The position numbers and the translations under genes were made by a program. This document shows positions 26,860 to 35,882 of a DNA stretch of 46,827 nt, one piece after another. Source of the DNA: CAKOSP01 sp964370755. GTDB taxonomy: Bacteria; Bacillota_I; Bacilli_A; RF39; UBA660. Position 1 is the stretch's first letter; each line of letters starts with the position of its first letter. The stretch covers positions 1-46,827 of the forward strand of contig CAYJKL010000008.1 in assembly GCA_964370755.1 (NCBI GenBank), given 5' to 3'. A model generated the notes under the pieces. That model did not search any database and was not told the origin of the DNA. It saw only the letters and a program-made list of their open reading frames with translations.

Positions 26860-27780
26860 ATGAATTGTAGTAATTGCGGAAATCCGCTAACAAATGAAGA
26901 CAAATTTTGTAAAAAATGTGGAGCAGTAGTGCAGCCAGTTGGAGAACCTGTGCTTAATCAAACACCAGCTATGGACAATAGCGCGTTAACTGGAGCGCCA
27001 ATTCCATCACAACCAATGAACTTAGAAGCAGCAGCTCCTATAACAGGAAATCAAGGTAGTGGAATGAACACGCAACCAGTAACGCCTCCGAATAACCAAG
27101 GTGGAAAAAATAACAATATGATATTAGGTATTCTAATAGTAGTAATAGTAGCACTAGCAGGATATTTAATATACACAAATTTTATTGCTGAAGATAAAGC
27201 TAGTAATAACAATAATGATGAAGTAAAAGACACAGACAATGACAACGATAATGATAATGACACAGATCAAGATGATAGTAATGATGATAAAAACAATAAT
27301 GAAACAGCCTACACAACAAAAGTAAATATAGGAAATTACGAAATGGTATTACCAAATGGTTATGCATATCAAATGAATGCTGATGAATCAGTTAATTTAA
27401 TGTACCAAGATGAAAAGAATTTTGTAATATTAGGTTATACAGATAACAGTTATACTAATGTGAAATTAGCCTTCGGTAATATGATTTCAGAAATGGAAAA
27501 TGAATTTGACTACGAATTTTCTGAACAAATGACAAAAAAAATAAATGACAAAGAATTTACATTTTCAGAAATAGTTGCAGGGGAATTGAATATGACAATT
27601 GCAATTACAAAAATAGGTACCGCAACTTTAACATTAATAACTACACATGCAGGCGAACATAATACAGACGATTTAGAAAGATTAGCATCATCTATAGATA
27701 GTGCAAAAATCAAAAGTGATACATCAAATTCATTGTTACCATCAATTAACATGGAAGATGTATTATCTGGTTTAGAATAA
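26860..27780 (+). CDS. Zinc-ribbon membrane protein with acidic linker
   Basis: 306 aa. Zinc ribbon CSNCGN...CKKCGA at residues 3-20, a Pro/Gln/Asn-rich stretch, a transmembrane helix (about 87-108), an Asp/Asn-rich linker and an external domain (about 145-300) with YEMVLPNGYAYQMNAD, which resembles the domains of the gene before it. The ribbon-helix-linker-domain layout is shared with the gene at 22361. It ends the operon at a terminator. Confidence 0.65.
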   Translation: MNCSNCGNPLTNEDKFCKKCGAVVQPVGEPVLNQTPAMDNSALTGAPIPSQPMNLEAAAPITGNQGSGMNTQPVTPPNNQGGKNNNMILGILIVVIVALAGYLIYTNFIAEDKASNNNNDEVKDTDNDNDNDNDTDQDDSNDDKNNNETAYTTKVNIGNYEMVLPNGYAYQMNADESVNLMYQDEKNFVILGYTDNSYTNVKLAFGNMISEMENEFDYEFSEQMTKKINDKEFTFSEIVAGELNMTIAITKIGTATLTLITTHAGEHNTDDLERLASSIDSAKIKSDTSNSLLPSINMEDVLSGLE

Positions 27781-27798
27781 AATACAAATAAAAAATTA

Positions 27799-27834
27799 GG
27801 TTACTCAATATATATAAGAGTAACTTATTTTTTT
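27799..27834 (+). terminator. Intrinsic terminator
   Basis: GTTACTC (27800-27806), an 11-nt loop and GAGTAAC (27818-27824) followed by a T-rich tail. It separates the four-gene membrane operon from the secretion locus. Confidence 0.75.
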
Positions 27835-27873
27835 GCAAAATCGTCAAAATACTGTAAATAATAATAAAATATT

Positions 27874-27902
27874 TTGACATATACAAAATAAATTGATACA
27901 AT
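27874..27902 (+). promoter_or_regulatory. Sigma-A promoter of the first WXG100-like pair
   Basis: A perfect TTGACA (27874-27879), a 17-bp spacer and TACAAT (27897-27902), 28 bp before the ATG. Confidence 0.8.
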
Positions 27903-27930
27903 TATTATGAAAATAGAGGAGGAAAAAAAT

Positions 27931-28206
27931 ATGGATACAGCCGTAACAAAAGCAAACTTAGATGTATGCGAGGAAGAGTACCCTAAATTAGTGTCATGTT
28001 TAACTGAGTTGAGAAACTCACAAGCAACAGTTAATTACATTCAAGCAGAAATGGAAAACTGGAAACAGTATGGAAATTTTGGTGCTGAATTAGTAGAAAA
28101 ATACACTTTGTTTGTTAAGGACTTTGAAACACAATTAACAAACATGGAAGAATTTAATAAGTACCTAAAAGATTTTATGGATAAAAACAGAACGATTCAA
28201 TTATAA
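27931..28206 (+). CDS. WXG100-like small helical protein, partner A1
   Basis: 91 aa from the ATG at 27931, 8 bp after GAGGAGG. Two predicted helices flank a turn with NWKQYGNFGAELVEKY; the W-x-x-x-G turn is the likely equivalent of the WXG hairpin of ESX substrates. The YGNFGxxLVxxY block recurs in the protein at 29037, so the two are paralogues. Probably a type VII substrate or the chaperone-like half of a heterodimer with the protein that follows. Confidence 0.7.
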   Translation: MDTAVTKANLDVCEEEYPKLVSCLTELRNSQATVNYIQAEMENWKQYGNFGAELVEKYTLFVKDFETQLTNMEEFNKYLKDFMDKNRTIQL

Positions 28207-28222
28207 AAAAGGAGGAAATAAT

Positions 28223-28918
28223 ATGGATTCAAATACTTTAAGTGGCGATTATTCATCACAAGGAACAAGATTATCAGCTATTCTAACAATAGACGAAATG
28301 GAAAGACAAGCAAAAAGATTGCTAGAAGAAAAGTCTGATATTCAGTTATCTTTAAATAGAGCGAATACTTCACTTCGTAATATAAGAGCTCAAGGAGATT
28401 TTATGAGAGGATTAACAGCAGGTATGGATGGTATGATTTCTTATAATAATAGTATAAACAGCTCTACTATCGTTTTAGAAGATACTGTAACAAAAATGAA
28501 TGATTTCATTACAAAAGCTAAAGAAGCAGCAGATACATTAGCGTCAACATCTGCATTTATACCCGGTGCTGCTGCAGGTGCTGGTGCTATTACTGGAGGG
28601 TCAACGGGAACAACAGGTGGTTCAAATACAGAAAATGCATCATCTAGTAATCTTACGCCAAAATCGGTAGAAGATATACAAAAGGATTTAGCATGGAAAC
28701 CGATAGGTGATGGCAATGGAACTTCATCACCAACACAATCAAGTAGTGCTGTAGATAGTTTTATGCCAGGTTATGAAGCAGAATATGGTAATACAACTCC
28801 TACTGCAAGTCAAGGAGCAGCAATAGATACAGCAACCGATTTTGCAAATTCAGGAAGTTCCGGAGAAAGCGGCGGTTATCAACACGCATACTCTGGGAAT
28901 ACAGATGTAGAAAAATAA
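28223..28918 (+). CDS. WXG100/LXG-like helical protein with disordered tail, partner B1
   Basis: 231 aa. The N-terminal about 110 residues are helical (LTIDEMERQAKRLLEEKSDI, then a turn with AQGDFMRGLTAGMDGM, then VTKMNDFITKAKEAAD), as in ESX helical hairpins. The rest is a Gly/Ala/Ser/Thr-rich, probably disordered tail. GGAGG precedes the start and the gene lies 16 bp after A1. The pair layout (small helical protein, then longer helical protein with tail) repeats at 29037-29841. Confidence 0.65.
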   Translation: MDSNTLSGDYSSQGTRLSAILTIDEMERQAKRLLEEKSDIQLSLNRANTSLRNIRAQGDFMRGLTAGMDGMISYNNSINSSTIVLEDTVTKMNDFITKAKEAADTLASTSAFIPGAAAGAGAITGGSTGTTGGSNTENASSSNLTPKSVEDIQKDLAWKPIGDGNGTSSPTQSSSAVDSFMPGYEAEYGNTTPTASQGAAIDTATDFANSGSSGESGGYQHAYSGNTDVEK

Positions 28919-28973
28919 TTACAACTCAAGTTCTACAAAAGATAAAAAAAGTCAAATAAACGTAAATAAATTA

Positions 28974-29003
28974 ATACTTCTAGAAATTAGGAGTATTTTT
29001 TTG
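28974..29003 (+). terminator. Intrinsic terminator between the two pairs
   Basis: AATACTTCT, a 7-nt loop and AGGAGTATT (9 bp with one G-T) followed by a T run. A TATAAT immediately after it (about 29005) may be the -10 box for the second pair. Confidence 0.75.
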
Positions 29004-29036
29004 TTATAATAATTATATTAGAAAGAAGGTATGATT

Positions 29037-29321
29037 ATGGCATACGATGGAGTAATACTTGATAGTGGTACAATCACACTAGCAATGGATACATTATCGA
29101 ATTTGAAAATGAGTTTAAGCGAAATATATACAGTGAGTGAATCTTTAGAATATTTAAAAAAAGATATGACAAGATACAGTACATATGGTAACTTTGGAGA
29201 AACTTTAGTAAATGAATATGAATTATTTTTAAAAAATTTAAAAAATTATGAAACTAAACTAAATTCTTTAATAGGAGCTTTTGAAACAAATTTAACAGAA
29301 AGAAAAAATGCTTTAAAATAG
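29037..29321 (+). CDS. WXG100-like small helical protein, partner A2
   Basis: 94 aa from the ATG at 29037, which has the better distance to AAAGAAGG than the in-frame ATG at 29031. A helix-turn-helix layout with RYSTYGNFGETLVNEYELFL corresponds to the YGNFG turn of A1; here the Trp of the turn is Tyr. It lies ahead of B2 in the same order as A1-B1. Confidence 0.68.
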   Translation: MAYDGVILDSGTITLAMDTLSNLKMSLSEIYTVSESLEYLKKDMTRYSTYGNFGETLVNEYELFLKNLKNYETKLNSLIGAFETNLTERKNALK

Positions 29322-29337
29322 TTGAAAGGAAAAAAAT

Positions 29338-29841
29338 ATGGGAAACGCAAGATTAACAAACACAGGAATGCTTACCTCTGAAGAAGTAAGATTTCACATA
29401 GATACATTAAATAACGAGAGTGCTAGGTTATTTGATACAGTTGGAAAAATCAAAACATATATCGAAGAGATACCTTACGATGTATATATGGGTGGCGGTG
29501 TGCAGGTATTTGCTGAAAGCATGGAAGAGTTATCAAATCACATGATAAGTAAAAAACATGTATTAGATGAAATGAAAGAAAAAATGGAAACATTTAGTAT
29601 AAAAGCTGAATCTGATACTGCAAACATGGTAGCAACAACTCAGTCAAATTTATCAAATGAAGAAAGTTTATTATCATCTGCTGCGCTTAATAACGTTAGT
29701 AGTGAAACAGTAGCTGATACAGTAGTATCAAGTGAGTCAAGTTCAAAGTTTGAAAATGATCCAATTTTAAATCAAAATAACGAAATAGAATACACATTTG
29801 TAAATAATACAGTAGTGAGTACTACTGATATAAAGGAGTAA
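29338..29841 (+). CDS. WXG100-like helical protein with tail, partner B2
   Basis: 167 aa. A helical N-terminal domain of about 105 residues (LTSEEVRFHIDTLNNESARL, then a turn at VYMGGGVQVFAESMEELSNH) is followed by a Ser/Asn/Thr-rich tail. Same architecture as B1 with little sequence identity. Expected to be exported with or dimerise with A2. Confidence 0.62.
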   Translation: MGNARLTNTGMLTSEEVRFHIDTLNNESARLFDTVGKIKTYIEEIPYDVYMGGGVQVFAESMEELSNHMISKKHVLDEMKEKMETFSIKAESDTANMVATTQSNLSNEESLLSSAALNNVSSETVADTVVSSESSSKFENDPILNQNNEIEYTFVNNTVVSTTDIKE

Positions 29842-29847
29842 TAAAAA

Positions 29848-30528
29848 ATGAAAAATAGTTTTACAGTAGCAAACGAAAAAATAACTTTTAGAAGAGCAAA
29901 AAGTGATGACTCTTATAAGGAAATAGCAGCAGTACTTTATGATACAGACCCATATATTTATCCATTTTGGTTTGATAATAATAAAGATGAAGCAATTACT
30001 GTTATAGAAAAATTAATTTTAACACCAGGTTCAATGTTTTATCATGATAATTTATATGTTGCATTTGATGTAACAACAAATAAAATAATAGGAGTTTTAT
30101 GTGGGCTTGATTACACAATTGATTTTTCATACGACTATAGTGATCTTAAAAAAGTAAACAATAATTATAAAAAAACAATAGAAAAGTACATAGAGCCAGT
30201 AATTAAAGAAGTAAAAGAAGGGAAAGAAATGTATATATCAAATATATGCATCGATAGTAATTATCGTGGTAAAAAAATTGGTCATTATCTTTTAGGTTAT
30301 TTCATTAGTCAAATGGAAAAACAAGGATATGAAACATTTACTTTAGACTGCTTACTACATAATTTAAGAGCGAGAAATTTATATCATAGTTTCTTTTTTA
30401 AAGAAATGGAACTTTATATAGGTTTTGACGGAACTGATACATCTAAAGTTGAGGCTGTAAGAATGCTTCGTAAACATGGAACGTATATGCCAGAAGAATT
30501 TCAAGTTCCAGAAGAAAATATTAAGTAA
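29848..30528 (+). CDS. GNAT-family N-acetyltransferase
   Basis: 226 aa. The acetyl-CoA site is seen in MYISNICIDSNYRGKKIGHYLL (motif A, Q/RxxGxG/A type RGKKIG), followed by DCLLHNLRARNLYHSFFFKE (motif B). The substrate cannot be told; its placement between the WXG100-like pairs and EssC suggests it may acetylate a secretion-system protein, but it could be a passenger. Confidence 0.85.
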   Translation: MKNSFTVANEKITFRRAKSDDSYKEIAAVLYDTDPYIYPFWFDNNKDEAITVIEKLILTPGSMFYHDNLYVAFDVTTNKIIGVLCGLDYTIDFSYDYSDLKKVNNNYKKTIEKYIEPVIKEVKEGKEMYISNICIDSNYRGKKIGHYLLGYFISQMEKQGYETFTLDCLLHNLRARNLYHSFFFKEMELYIGFDGTDTSKVEAVRMLRKHGTYMPEEFQVPEENIK

Positions 30529-30554
30529 AAAGTAAAGTTAAATTTACTTTTTTT
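30527..30554 (+). terminator. Intrinsic terminator
   Basis: AAAAGTAAA, a short loop and TTTACTTTT followed by Ts, starting at the stop codon of the GNAT gene. Confidence 0.7.
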
Positions 30555-30592
30555 TATTTACAGTTAAATATAATAAACATTTACTAAAACTC

Positions 30593-30621
30593 TTGAAATA
30601 AATTGTTAAAAACTGTATAAT
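30593..30621 (+). promoter_or_regulatory. Sigma-A promoter of essC
   Basis: TTGAAA (30593-30598), a 17-bp spacer and a perfect TATAAT (30616-30621), 27 bp before the GTG start. Confidence 0.78.
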
Positions 30622-30647
30622 GATAATAAGGGAAAATAGGTGGTAAA

Positions 30648-33600
30648 GTGATACTTAGATTAATTAACGGTAACAAAATTTTAAAATTTACTTTACCGCT
30701 TGAAATTAAAGGAAATTACTGGATTTCTGATATAGATAAACTAGGGAATAAAAAAAATATTATAAATGTAGAAGAATATAAAGGGTACTGGAAAATAAAT
30801 AGTAATTACGATGCTAAGATTATCGTAAATGGTAAAGAGGAAGAAAGTGTAGCATTAAGTGATTACAAAGTAATATTTATAAAACTAGTAGAAGACAATC
30901 AATTTTTAATGCTTTATACTTCGCCTGCTAAAGAATTTAAAACAGTAGCGGTACAAATAAATAATGGCTTATCATACACTCTTGGTAAAAGTACATCATC
31001 TGATATACTTTATAATTTATCATTAATTGAAGATAATCACGCTAAGATTACTAATCAAAATGGTATTTGGACTATTACTGATTTAAACAGTAAGTATGGA
31101 GTATATGTAAATGACCAAAGAGTAGTAAATGCAAATCTTTCATATGGAGATGTAATATTTATATTAGGACTTAAAATAATAGTGTTAAAAGATTATTTTC
31201 TTATAAATATAATTTCAGATTTGGTATCAGTTTCAAGTAATTTACCAGTTATTGAAAAACCTATTTTAAAACAAACAATTTTTGATACAACAGATGATTT
31301 TGCCTTAGAATTAATGAGTGAAGATAAATTTTTCTTAAGATCACCAAGATTAAAAACAATTATTGAAGATGTAGATATCGAAATAGAGGCTCCTCCTGGT
31401 TCTCAAGAAAAAGAAAAAACACCAGCAATACTAGTTGTAGGGCCAATGATGAGTATGGCGGTTATGTCACTTGCTATGGCATATACATCAATACTAAATT
31501 TATTAGACGGAACAGTAGAATTATCAAGAGCGTTACCATCACTTATAATGCCAGTATCAATGCTTTTAGCAGCATTTTTATGGCCAACACTAAATAGAAA
31601 ATATCAAGCAAAGCAAGCTAAGAAAAAAGAAAAATTAAGACTTGAAAAATACTCTCAATATTTACTTGATAAAAAAAGAGAAATCAAAAAAGAAATTGAT
31701 AAACAAAGACTTATTTTAAGTGATAACTATTTACCACTTTCTATGCTTAAAGATATAATTGATAATAAAAGAAGAAATCTTTGGGAAAGAGATATTAAGC
31801 AAGATGACTTTTTAGATTTAAGACTTGGTACAGGTAATACTAATATTAAAGGAAATATAAGACACCCACAAAAAAGATTTTCACTTACAGAAGATGCACT
31901 ATTAAATGAAGCAATTGAGATAGGGTCATTTATTAAAATAATCGAAAATGTACCAATTACAGCCTCATTTACTCATAAAAATAAATATGCAATCGTAGGT
32001 ACATCAAACACTAAACAAAACTACGTAAATGGCCTAGTTATGCAAATGCTTACTTATCACAGTTACGAAGATTTAAAAATTGTAATCATGACAAGTGAAA
32101 CAAGAGAAGACGACTGGGAGTATATGAAAATAGCTCCACATACCTGGAATAACGAAAAAAATATAAGATATTTTTCAGCGAATATAGATGAAGCAAAAGA
32201 ATTATCTTTGTTTTTAGAAAAAGAATTTCAAGCAAGAAAAAATGCAGATACTAAAGAAAATACTTATAAAAACTTTGAACCTTATTACGTTATAATAACA
32301 GATGATTATAAAAATTTAAGAAATGTTGAAATAATTAAAGATGTAGCAGAAACAGAAAGTAATTATGGATTTAGTTTAATTGTGCTTGCACCAAGACTAA
32401 CAAATTTACCAAATGATACACAGGTATTTATAAATGTTACTGAAACAAATGCAAGTTTATTTGGTAATGAATTATCACAAAATTCAAAAAAAGAATTTAA
32501 TCTTGATATGCCAGATGGAATAGATTTATATGACTGTGCAAAAAAACTGGCTAATATTCCACTTGAAATAATTAAAGAAAGTGAAATGTTACCAGAAACA
32601 CTTGGATATCTTGAAATGTATAATGTTGGTCTTGTTGAGCAGCTTAATATATCAAGTCGTTGGAAAAATAGTAACCCAACAATATCACTTGCTACGCCTA
32701 TTGGAGTAGGTACTCAAAATGAAACATTTAAACTAGATTTACACGAAAAATACCATGGACCTCATGGGCTTATCGCAGGTATGACAGGGTCTGGTAAATC
32801 AGAATTTATAGTTACATACATTTTATCAATGGCAACTAATTATCATCCTGATGAAGTTCAGTTTGTTCTTATAGATTATAAAGGTGGAGGACTAGCAGGA
32901 GTATTTCATAATAAAGAAACTGGAGTTAAACTTCCACATCTAGCAGGAACAATTACAAACCTAGATGCAAATGAAATGAATAGAGCGCTTGCATCAATTC
33001 AAAGTGAGCTTAAAAGAAGACAAAGAGCATTCAATATAGCAAGAGATAAACTTGGAGAAAGTGCAATAGATATATATAAGTATCAAGCACTTTATAGAAA
33101 AGGTTTAGTAGAAGAACCTATTTCGCATCTATTTATAGTATCTGATGAATTTGCAGAGTTAAAATCACAAAGACCAGAATTTATGGATCAACTTGTTTCA
33201 ACAGCAAGAATAGGTCGTAGTTTAGGAGTTCATTTAATACTTGCAACTCAAAAACCAGCAGGTGTAGTTAACGAGCAAATATGGTCAAATGCAAAATTTA
33301 AAGTATCACTAAAAGTACAAGATAAAGCAGATAGTATGGATATGATTAAAAGACCAGATGCTGCAGAGCTTAAAGAAGTTGGTAGATTCTACCTTCAAGT
33401 TGGTTACAACGAACTATTTACAATAGGCCAATCAGCATGGGCAGGTAAACAGTACTATCCTTCTGAAAAAATCAAGAAAAAAGTAGATAATTCAATTAGT
33501 TTACTAAATAATGTTGGTAACGTTGTAAAAAGTATGAGTATGAAAAAAGAAACTATCGAAGCATCTATGGGTGAAGAAGTTACAAACATCATGAAATATA

Positions 33601-35180
33601 TTGTAGATGAAGCTAGTAAAATAAATGCAAAAGCACCTCAGCTATGGCTTGAAAAAATACCATCAAAAATATATATTCATGACTTACTAGAAAAGTATAA
33701 ATTTACTAAATCCTTAGGAGTCATAAGTCCAATCATTGGAGAATATGACGACCCTGAAAACCAAGCACAAGGTGCTTTAAATATCAAATTAACTGAAGAA
33801 GGTAATATGGTTGTTTACGGACTTGCGGGATCAGGTAAAGCAAACTTTATATCAACTCTCGTATATTCAAGTGCAATAATGTACTCACCGAGTGACATTA
33901 ACTACTACATAGTAGACTGTGGAGCAGAAACACTTAATCTTTATAAAAATCTGCCACATGTAGGAGACGTACTTTTATCAGCAGAAACAGAAAAAATATT
34001 AAATTTATTTAAGTTTGTTGAAAAAACTATTGAAGAAAGAAGAAATTTATTCTTAGACTATAATGGATCTTATGATTTTTACATAGAGCACAGTGGAAAA
34101 AAAGTACCACTTATAACAGTAGTAATAAATAATTATGAAAACTTTGCGGAAATGTATCCAAATCTTGATGGACACTTAGAAGTACTTAGTAGAGAATGTT
34201 TTAAATACGGAATTATATTTATTGTAACAGCATCTACAACAAACGCCATAAGATACAGAATGAAACAAAACTTCACTAAAGCGATCGCACTTAAACTTGG
34301 AGACGATGATTATAGTGTGGTAATACCAGCAGCAAGAAAAAGAAGTGTTGATAATATTTTAGGCCGAGGTTTAATAGAAAATGGAAGAGTATTTGAGTTT
34401 CAAACTGCCTTTCCATACGCTGAAGATAAACTAAACTATTATATTAAAGCAGTTAGTAGTAAACTTAGTAAAGAATATACTATTAAAGCACCGAATATTA
34501 AAACTTTACCTGAAGTAGTAACTTTTGAAGATATAAAAGAAAAATTAGGGAACATTAAACACATACCAGTAGGTATAGAAAAGGCCTCACTTGAGATAAG
34601 TACATTTAACTTCAGTGCATCACCAATGAGTTTAATAATGTCTAATAACGTATTTGATAATAAAGACTTCTTAGCTGGTATAATTACTAATATTAAGACA
34701 GCTAATGAAAACACAATTGTATATGATGGACAAAAATTATTAGAAGGATACAATACTAGTTACACTATTAAAGGAGAATCTAGTGCCAATGAATTTGTTA
34801 ATGATATGATAGGTAATATAAATACCGACGCTATGCATGTAATAATAGATATAAATAAATTTATTTCTAAATTAACTGAAGAAGCAAGAAATAAGTTTGT
34901 GGCATACTTAGATAGATTATCAGAAACTAAAAATAAATTATTAATAGTAGATAATTTAGCGCCTACTAAACAGTTACTTCAAGACAGAGTAATTATTAAA
35001 AATATAAGTTTAGAAAATTATATTTGGATAGGTGGAGACCTTAATAATCAGTTCACACTTAAAGTAAATGCATCAAATAAAGCAGCAAGAGAACAACTTG
35101 ATAACACATTTGGTTTTGTAGTTACTAAGGGTGAACCAGAAATAGTTAAATTAGTAAGTCAAAACAAGGAGATGTTATAA
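30648..35180 (+). CDS. essC: Type VII secretion FtsK/SpoIIIE-type ATPase EssC
   Basis: 1510 aa, the length of T7b EssC. Start GTG with AGGTGG upstream. N-terminal FHA-like domains (about 1-190, including LGKSTSSDILYN and DLNSKYGVYVNDQRV), two transmembrane helices (about 265-320) and a tandem of FtsK-type ATPase domains. Domain 1 has Walker A GMTGSGKSEFI (near 707), DYKGGGLAG, FIVSDEFAELK and LATQKPAG. Domain 2 has GLAGSGKANFIS (near 1056). The last domain (1350-1510) keeps a Rossmann-like core without a Walker A. It is the motor that drives export of WXG100 proteins. Confidence 0.93.
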   Translation: MILRLINGNKILKFTLPLEIKGNYWISDIDKLGNKKNIINVEEYKGYWKINSNYDAKIIVNGKEEESVALSDYKVIFIKLVEDNQFLMLYTSPAKEFKTVAVQINNGLSYTLGKSTSSDILYNLSLIEDNHAKITNQNGIWTITDLNSKYGVYVNDQRVVNANLSYGDVIFILGLKIIVLKDYFLINIISDLVSVSSNLPVIEKPILKQTIFDTTDDFALELMSEDKFFLRSPRLKTIIEDVDIEIEAPPGSQEKEKTPAILVVGPMMSMAVMSLAMAYTSILNLLDGTVELSRALPSLIMPVSMLLAAFLWPTLNRKYQAKQAKKKEKLRLEKYSQYLLDKKREIKKEIDKQRLILSDNYLPLSMLKDIIDNKRRNLWERDIKQDDFLDLRLGTGNTNIKGNIRHPQKRFSLTEDALLNEAIEIGSFIKIIENVPITASFTHKNKYAIVGTSNTKQNYVNGLVMQMLTYHSYEDLKIVIMTSETREDDWEYMKIAPHTWNNEKNIRYFSANIDEAKELSLFLEKEFQARKNADTKENTYKNFEPYYVIITDDYKNLRNVEIIKDVAETESNYGFSLIVLAPRLTNLPNDTQVFINVTETNASLFGNELSQNSKKEFNLDMPDGIDLYDCAKKLANIPLEIIKESEMLPETLGYLEMYNVGLVEQLNISSRWKNSNPTISLATPIGVGTQNETFKLDLHEKYHGPHGLIAGMTGSGKSEFIVTYILSMATNYHPDEVQFVLIDYKGGGLAGVFHNKETGVKLPHLAGTITNLDANEMNRALASIQSELKRRQRAFNIARDKLGESAIDIYKYQALYRKGLVEEPISHLFIVSDEFAELKSQRPEFMDQLVSTARIGRSLGVHLILATQKPAGVVNEQIWSNAKFKVSLKVQDKADSMDMIKRPDAAELKEVGRFYLQVGYNELFTIGQSAWAGKQYYPSEKIKKKVDNSISLLNNVGNVVKSMSMKKETIEASMGEEVTNIMKYIVDEASKINAKAPQLWLEKIPSKIYIHDLLEKYKFTKSLGVISPIIGEYDDPENQAQGALNIKLTEEGNMVVYGLAGSGKANFISTLVYSSAIMYSPSDINYYIVDCGAETLNLYKNLPHVGDVLLSAETEKILNLFKFVEKTIEERRNLFLDYNGSYDFYIEHSGKKVPLITVVINNYENFAEMYPNLDGHLEVLSRECFKYGIIFIVTASTTNAIRYRMKQNFTKAIALKLGDDDYSVVIPAARKRSVDNILGRGLIENGRVFEFQTAFPYAEDKLNYYIKAVSSKLSKEYTIKAPNIKTLPEVVTFEDIKEKLGNIKHIPVGIEKASLEISTFNFSASPMSLIMSNNVFDNKDFLAGIITNIKTANENTIVYDGQKLLEGYNTSYTIKGESSANEFVNDMIGNINTDAMHVIIDINKFISKLTEEARNKFVAYLDRLSETKNKLLIVDNLAPTKQLLQDRVIIKNISLENYIWIGGDLNNQFTLKVNASNKAAREQLDNTFGFVVTKGEPEIVKLVSQNKEML

Positions 35181-35434
35181 TGAATAATAAAATATTAGTA
35201 GAGCTTATTGTGCCTACACTTGAAAAAAAATATGATTTATTTATCCCTCTTAATAAAAGAGTAGGAACGGTTAAAACACTTCTTGAAGAAAACTTAGTAG
35301 AGCTAACAGATAACTTATACGAAATAAGTGAAAATACAAACCTTTATAGTAAAGAAACTGGAGAAATATTTTCACTTGATGTATTTGTTAAAGATTCAGG
35401 TATGCAAAATGGATCAAGAATAATACTTGTTTAG
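35180..35434 (+). CDS. EsaB/YukD-like ubiquitin-fold protein
   Basis: 84 aa. The start overlaps the essC stop (TAATG). The opening ILVELIVPTLEKKYDLFIP and the V-x-x-L-L segment at VGTVKTLLEENL match the YukD/EsaB beta-grasp fold, which assists T7b secretion. Stop at 35434, 9 bp before the next small gene. Confidence 0.8.
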   Translation: MNNKILVELIVPTLEKKYDLFIPLNKRVGTVKTLLEENLVELTDNLYEISENTNLYSKETGEIFSLDVFVKDSGMQNGSRIILV

Positions 35435-35443
35435 GAGGCTAAT

Positions 35444-35611
35444 ATGGAAGAATATAATAATTTTGCAGAAGCAATAAATAAAATATTTGAAATGACTAAC
35501 ATCATGAAAAATAGATGGGATGACCAAGATAATTTAGCTAGAATAGAAAGTATTGAAAGTGTCAAAAAAGACATTAATGAAGTAGCAACAAACTTAAGGA
35601 GTAACTCATGA
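35444..35611 (+). CDS. Small helical T7 locus protein (55 aa)
   Basis: Short gene with a good AGGAGG site at 35433-35438. It encodes 55 residues, probably two helices around NRWDDQDNLARIES; the Trp-containing turn is reminiscent of half a WXG hairpin. Its stop overlaps the next start (ATGA), so the two are co-translated. No family recognised. Confidence 0.65.
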   Translation: MEEYNNFAEAINKIFEMTNIMKNRWDDQDNLARIESIESVKKDINEVATNLRSNS

Positions 35612-35829
35612 TAGGAACCTTAACATATGAAGAAATAACTGCAGTAATTGAGCACTTAAAAAAATCAAATAACACATTAAACGATATTTTCAAAGACAAA
35701 AATGTAGATAGTATGCACAAACTAGTGGATAATACTACTAAATATATTAGTTTCTTAGAAAATTATCTTACAATAAGTAAAGACGCAGATATTGCAGTAG
35801 AAATTAATAAAAATTTCACGAAAGAGTAA
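35608..35829 (+). CDS. Small helical T7 locus protein (73 aa)
   Basis: 73 aa, all predicted helical (LTYEEITAVIEHLKKSNNTL, then LVDNTTKYISFLENYL). AAGGAGT precedes the start, which overlaps the previous stop. Probably a WXG100-like or accessory partner of the 55-aa protein. Last gene of the essC operon. Confidence 0.65.
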   Translation: MIGTLTYEEITAVIEHLKKSNNTLNDIFKDKNVDSMHKLVDNTTKYISFLENYLTISKDADIAVEINKNFTKE

Positions 35830-35851
35830 ACATCAGTTTATTCTTTTTTTT
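35822..35851 (+). terminator. Intrinsic terminator of the essC operon
   Basis: AAGAGTAAAC-ATCA-GTTTATTCTT (10 bp with one G-T) followed by Ts. The left arm includes the stop codon of the last gene. Confidence 0.85.
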
Positions 35852-35882
35852 GTAATTTTAAATATAATTAACTGGTGATTAA

